A DNA stretch of 7,754 nucleotides from Dechloromonas sp. GTDB taxonomy: Bacteria > Pseudomonadota > Gammaproteobacteria > Burkholderiales > Rhodocyclaceae. The DNA is taken from positions 1 to 7,754 of the forward strand of contig JAFLDQ010000161.1 in assembly GCA_017302355.1 (NCBI GenBank). The letters run 5' to 3'. Below, piece after piece: positions 6,465 through 7,754 of this stretch. The first letter of the stretch is position 1; each line of letters begins with the position of its first letter. Below the pieces are notes generated by a model. That model was given only the letters and a program-made list of their open reading frames with translations. It had not been told where the DNA came from and made no database searches. The translations under genes and the position numbers were made by a program.

Positions 6465-7333
6465 GGGGCCTCCTGCGGCAGGGCAAGACGTTGCGTCGGT
6501 CCGGGCAGCATCGCCCGGGCTTGGGGGCCGGACACGGCGGCGATGCGTTCCAGCAACTGGGATTCCGAGAGCACGCCGAAACCGATGGGCGTAATCTTTC
6601 CGGTGAAGGGCTGGGCCAGGAAGACGGCAGGCACCTGCGTGACCTTCAGGGTGGTGGCAATGCCGTTGTCCGTACGTGCGTTGGGGAAACCCGGTATCGG
6701 GCCGCCATCGACGCTGATGGCCACGACCTGGATGCTGTGGCGCGCCTGGAAGGCCGCCAAGGTAGGCGCAAATGCATGGCAATACGGACAATCCGAGCGG
6801 TAGAAGAAGAACAGCACGTGGTCCTTGCCCAGTTCGGCAATCGAACGGGATCGGTCCACCAACTCGGTCTGCTCGAATACCTCCAGCGCCTTGGCGTTGA
6901 CCGGCCGACCTTGCAGCGTCGGATCGAGCGCCGGCGTGGCCCAGGCGACCCGCTGCGCCACGTCGGCGAAATAGGAGGCACGCGCGACCACTTGGGACTC
7001 GAGTTCCATATAGCGGCGCACGTTCGCCTCGGTCGGCCGCATGATGGCGATGTTGCGGGTGTCCTCCAGCGTCTTCTGCAGGCGTTCGAACTCGACCAAT
7101 TCCGGGGCTTTCGCGGGCAGAGCCGGTGGTGCCGCGGGCATCCCCTTGTTCGGCAGCGGCTGACGTTCCCGTTCCTCGGGCATGGGATCCTCGTAGAAAT
7201 GCCAGCCGCGCCAACTGTCGGACCAGTAGCGCGCAGCAGCATCCTGGGCCGACGCGGCGCTGGCGCCCAGCATCGAGGCCAGCGCCAGCGCCAGCGCCAA
7301 GCGGACGGGTATGGGGAACGCGAAGCGCTTCAT
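6461..7333 (-). CDS. traF: TraF, periplasmic thioredoxin-fold conjugation protein with CPYC motif
   Basis: This 290-residue protein is an F-type pilus assembly protein of the TraF family, exported to the periplasm. The signal peptide spans about 1-29 (LALALALASMLGASAASA). The TraF landmark RGWHFYEDP (42-50) follows, then a Pro/Ala-rich linker. A helical region at about 78-165 leads to a thioredoxin-like C-terminal domain with FFFYRSDCPYCHAFAP (175-190) and the cis-Pro loop VTQVPAVFL (231-239). F-plasmid TraF lacks the CXXC pair, with TrbB supplying that activity. Here Cys182 and Cys185 are present, so this TraF may act as a disulfide oxidase or isomerase for TraH and other secreted partners. 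It begins 7 bases after the preceding gene and its stop overlaps the traH start. Confidence 0.95.
   Translation of the reverse strand: MKRFAFPIPVRLALALALASMLGASAASAQDAAARYWSDSWRGWHFYEDPMPEERERQPLPNKGMPAAPPALPAKAPELVEFERLQKTLEDTRNIAIMRPTEANVRRYMELESQVVARASYFADVAQRVAWATPALDPTLQGRPVNAKALEVFEQTELVDRSRSIAELGKDHVLFFFYRSDCPYCHAFAPTLAAFQARHSIQVVAISVDGGPIPGFPNARTDNGIATTLKVTQVPAVFLAQPFTGKITPIGFGVLSESQLLERIAAVSGPQARAMLPGPTQRLALPQEAP
6469..6474 (-). promoter_or_regulatory. Ribosome binding site that sets the traH start
   Basis: Read on the minus strand, AGGAGG lies four bases before the ATG at 6464-6462, inside the end of traF. It selects this start over the long in-frame upstream extension that overlaps traF. 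Confidence 0.75.
7278..7301. repeat. Hexanucleotide tandem GCCAGC in the traF signal peptide
   Basis: Three perfect GCCAGC units (7278-7295) and a near copy GCCAAG (7296-7301) encode the alternating Leu-Ala core of the TraF signal peptide. Gain or loss of a unit would keep the frame and only change the length of the hydrophobic core. Confidence 0.6.
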
Positions 7334-7340
7334 AGGGGCT

Positions 7341-7715
7341 CTACTTCAGGGACTGCGGCGGCCGGCCGTCGAGGCAGTAGTTGATGCCGAAGTCCATCGT
7401 CTGCCGGCGCGGGCTCAATGCGCCGGGCAGGAGAACGCCGTCTTGCCAGAACGTGACCTTCAGCCGGCTGCAACCCGGTTGGGTGTAGCGCTTCTCGGTC
7501 GTCACGTCGATGAAGATCGGCGAGGTGGCACCGAAGCGCCTCGTGATCGCATCCGCCATCTCGCCGGTGAGGACGCCGTGGGCCTGCCCGTCGGTCGCCT
7601 GGAGGGCGGCCAGCATCACCGGGCGCGCATCGGGCACCGGCGTGCGGAGCACGTCGTCGGCGAAGACGGGCAACGCGAATGCGGCGAGCAGCGCAGCGGC
7701 ATAGACAGGCTTCAT
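7341..7715 (-). CDS. Small secreted protein of unknown function in the transfer operon
   Basis: I do not recognise the family. From ATG at 7715 it is 124 residues, with a signal peptide (MKPVYAAALLAAFALPVFA) cleaved before about DDVLR. The mature part of about 105 residues has two cysteines (82 in QPGCSRLKV and 114 in FGINYCLDG), probably joined in the oxidising periplasm. It also has a predicted beta-rich stretch (PIFIDVTTEKRYT, LKVTFWQDGVLLPG). An alternative ATG two codons upstream (7721) is possible. The later one is preferred because it has AGGGGA seven bases upstream and forms an ATGA overlap with the tail of the preceding gene. It lies seven bases ahead of traF. The context implies a role in assembling the secretion apparatus, perhaps as a TraF redox partner, but no function is shown. 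Confidence 0.85.
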   Translation of the reverse strand: MKPVYAAALLAAFALPVFADDVLRTPVPDARPVMLAALQATDGQAHGVLTGEMADAITRRFGATSPIFIDVTTEKRYTQPGCSRLKVTFWQDGVLLPGALSPRRQTMDFGINYCLDGRPPQSLK

Positions 7716-7754
7716 TGGCATTTCCCCTGTCCGTAGTAGCAGGTCGTGAGGCGC
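7712..7754 (-). CDS. C-terminal tail of an upstream transfer-operon gene (partial)
   Basis: A minus-strand frame enters from the window edge and reads RLTTCYYGQGKCQ before TGA at 7714-7712. The stop overlaps the next ATG in the arrangement ATGA, the same coupling seen between traF and traH. That is the main reason to think the frame is real. The two cysteines in 13 residues would suit a cysteine-rich transfer protein such as TraN or TraU, which precede traF in many F-type clusters. Too little is present to name it. Confidence 0.45.
   Translation of the reverse strand, partial: RLTTCYYGQGKCQ
7723..7728 (-). promoter_or_regulatory. Ribosome binding site that sets the start of the small secreted protein
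   Basis: Read on the minus strand, AGGGGA lies seven bases before ATG 7715-7713. It is only one base from the alternative ATG at 7721-7719, which is too close, so the later start is favoured. Confidence 0.55.

Larger units (their letters stand above)
270..7754. mobile_element. Left end of an integrative and conjugative element with F-type transfer genes (partial)
   Basis: A tyrosine integrase next to guaA, followed by traG, traH and traF of the F-type mating apparatus, indicates an integrative and conjugative element rather than a phage or a simple island. The transfer operon runs on the minus strand toward the integrase end. The other end, the relaxase, the coupling protein and the rest of the secretion genes are outside the window, so completeness and mobility cannot be judged. 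No excisionase or AlpA-like regulator is seen between guaA and the integrase, or between the integrase and traG. Confidence 0.8.

Noticed and set aside
6465..7214. A 250-codon upstream extension of the traH frame
   Set aside because: It overlaps traF almost entirely and reads as low-complexity Arg/Gly/Pro sequence. The start at 6464 has a strong ribosome site and a signal peptide directly after it.
6491..7384. A 297-codon plus-strand open frame opposite traF
   Set aside because: It is antisense to a clear TraF protein, has GC-driven composition and no recognisable motif.

Overview
The window is the junction between a chromosomal housekeeping gene and the left end of a conjugative element that has F-type (MPF-F) transfer genes. 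The first 269 bases are the 3' end of guaA (GMP synthase). Its C-terminus, ending in PPATIEWE, looks betaproteobacterial (Burkholderiales or Rhodocyclales), and the high GC of most of the window fits that. The exact genus cannot be read from this stretch. An integrase gene starts 222 bases after the guaA stop and points away from it. This is the classic layout of an island integrated at a conserved gene 3' end, and guaA is a known integration hotspot.

Layout: bases 1-269 are partial guaA. Bases 270-491 are an intergenic region rich in short repeats: three GCGTCTCA-like units near guaA, and four copies of a (T)TGACGGTATC unit just before the integrase. Bases 492-1775 encode a DUF4102-type tyrosine integrase with all expected catalytic residues. 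Bases 1776-1886 are a short gap, with a diverged copy of the TTGACGGTATC unit at the integrase stop and an inverted repeat. Bases 1887-2210 encode a 107-residue two-helix membrane protein. Its stop codon abuts the stop codon of the convergent traG. From there to the right edge everything lies on the minus strand as one tightly packed operon. In transcription order it holds the tail of an unidentified gene (7754-7712), a small secreted two-cysteine protein, traF, traH and traG.

How the genes fit together: TraF, TraH and TraG belong to the outer-membrane/periplasmic assembly and mating-pair stabilisation part of F-type type IV secretion. TraF carries a CPYC thioredoxin motif and could help fold the cysteine-bearing TraH and the small secreted protein. 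The integrase would insert the element at guaA and, with a directionality factor not seen here, excise it.

The most interesting feature is a composition break inside traG near base 3540. Hand counts of two 240-base samples give about 68% GC in the N-terminal membrane half (4021-4260) and about 54% in the C-terminal half (2221-2460). The low-GC side continues through the small membrane gene and the integrase. In SXT/R391-type elements the TraG C-terminal region and a small inner-membrane protein (Eex) together set entry-exclusion specificity. I therefore propose, as inference, that bases 1887 to about 3540 are an exchangeable exclusion module and that the 107-residue protein is a candidate exclusion protein.
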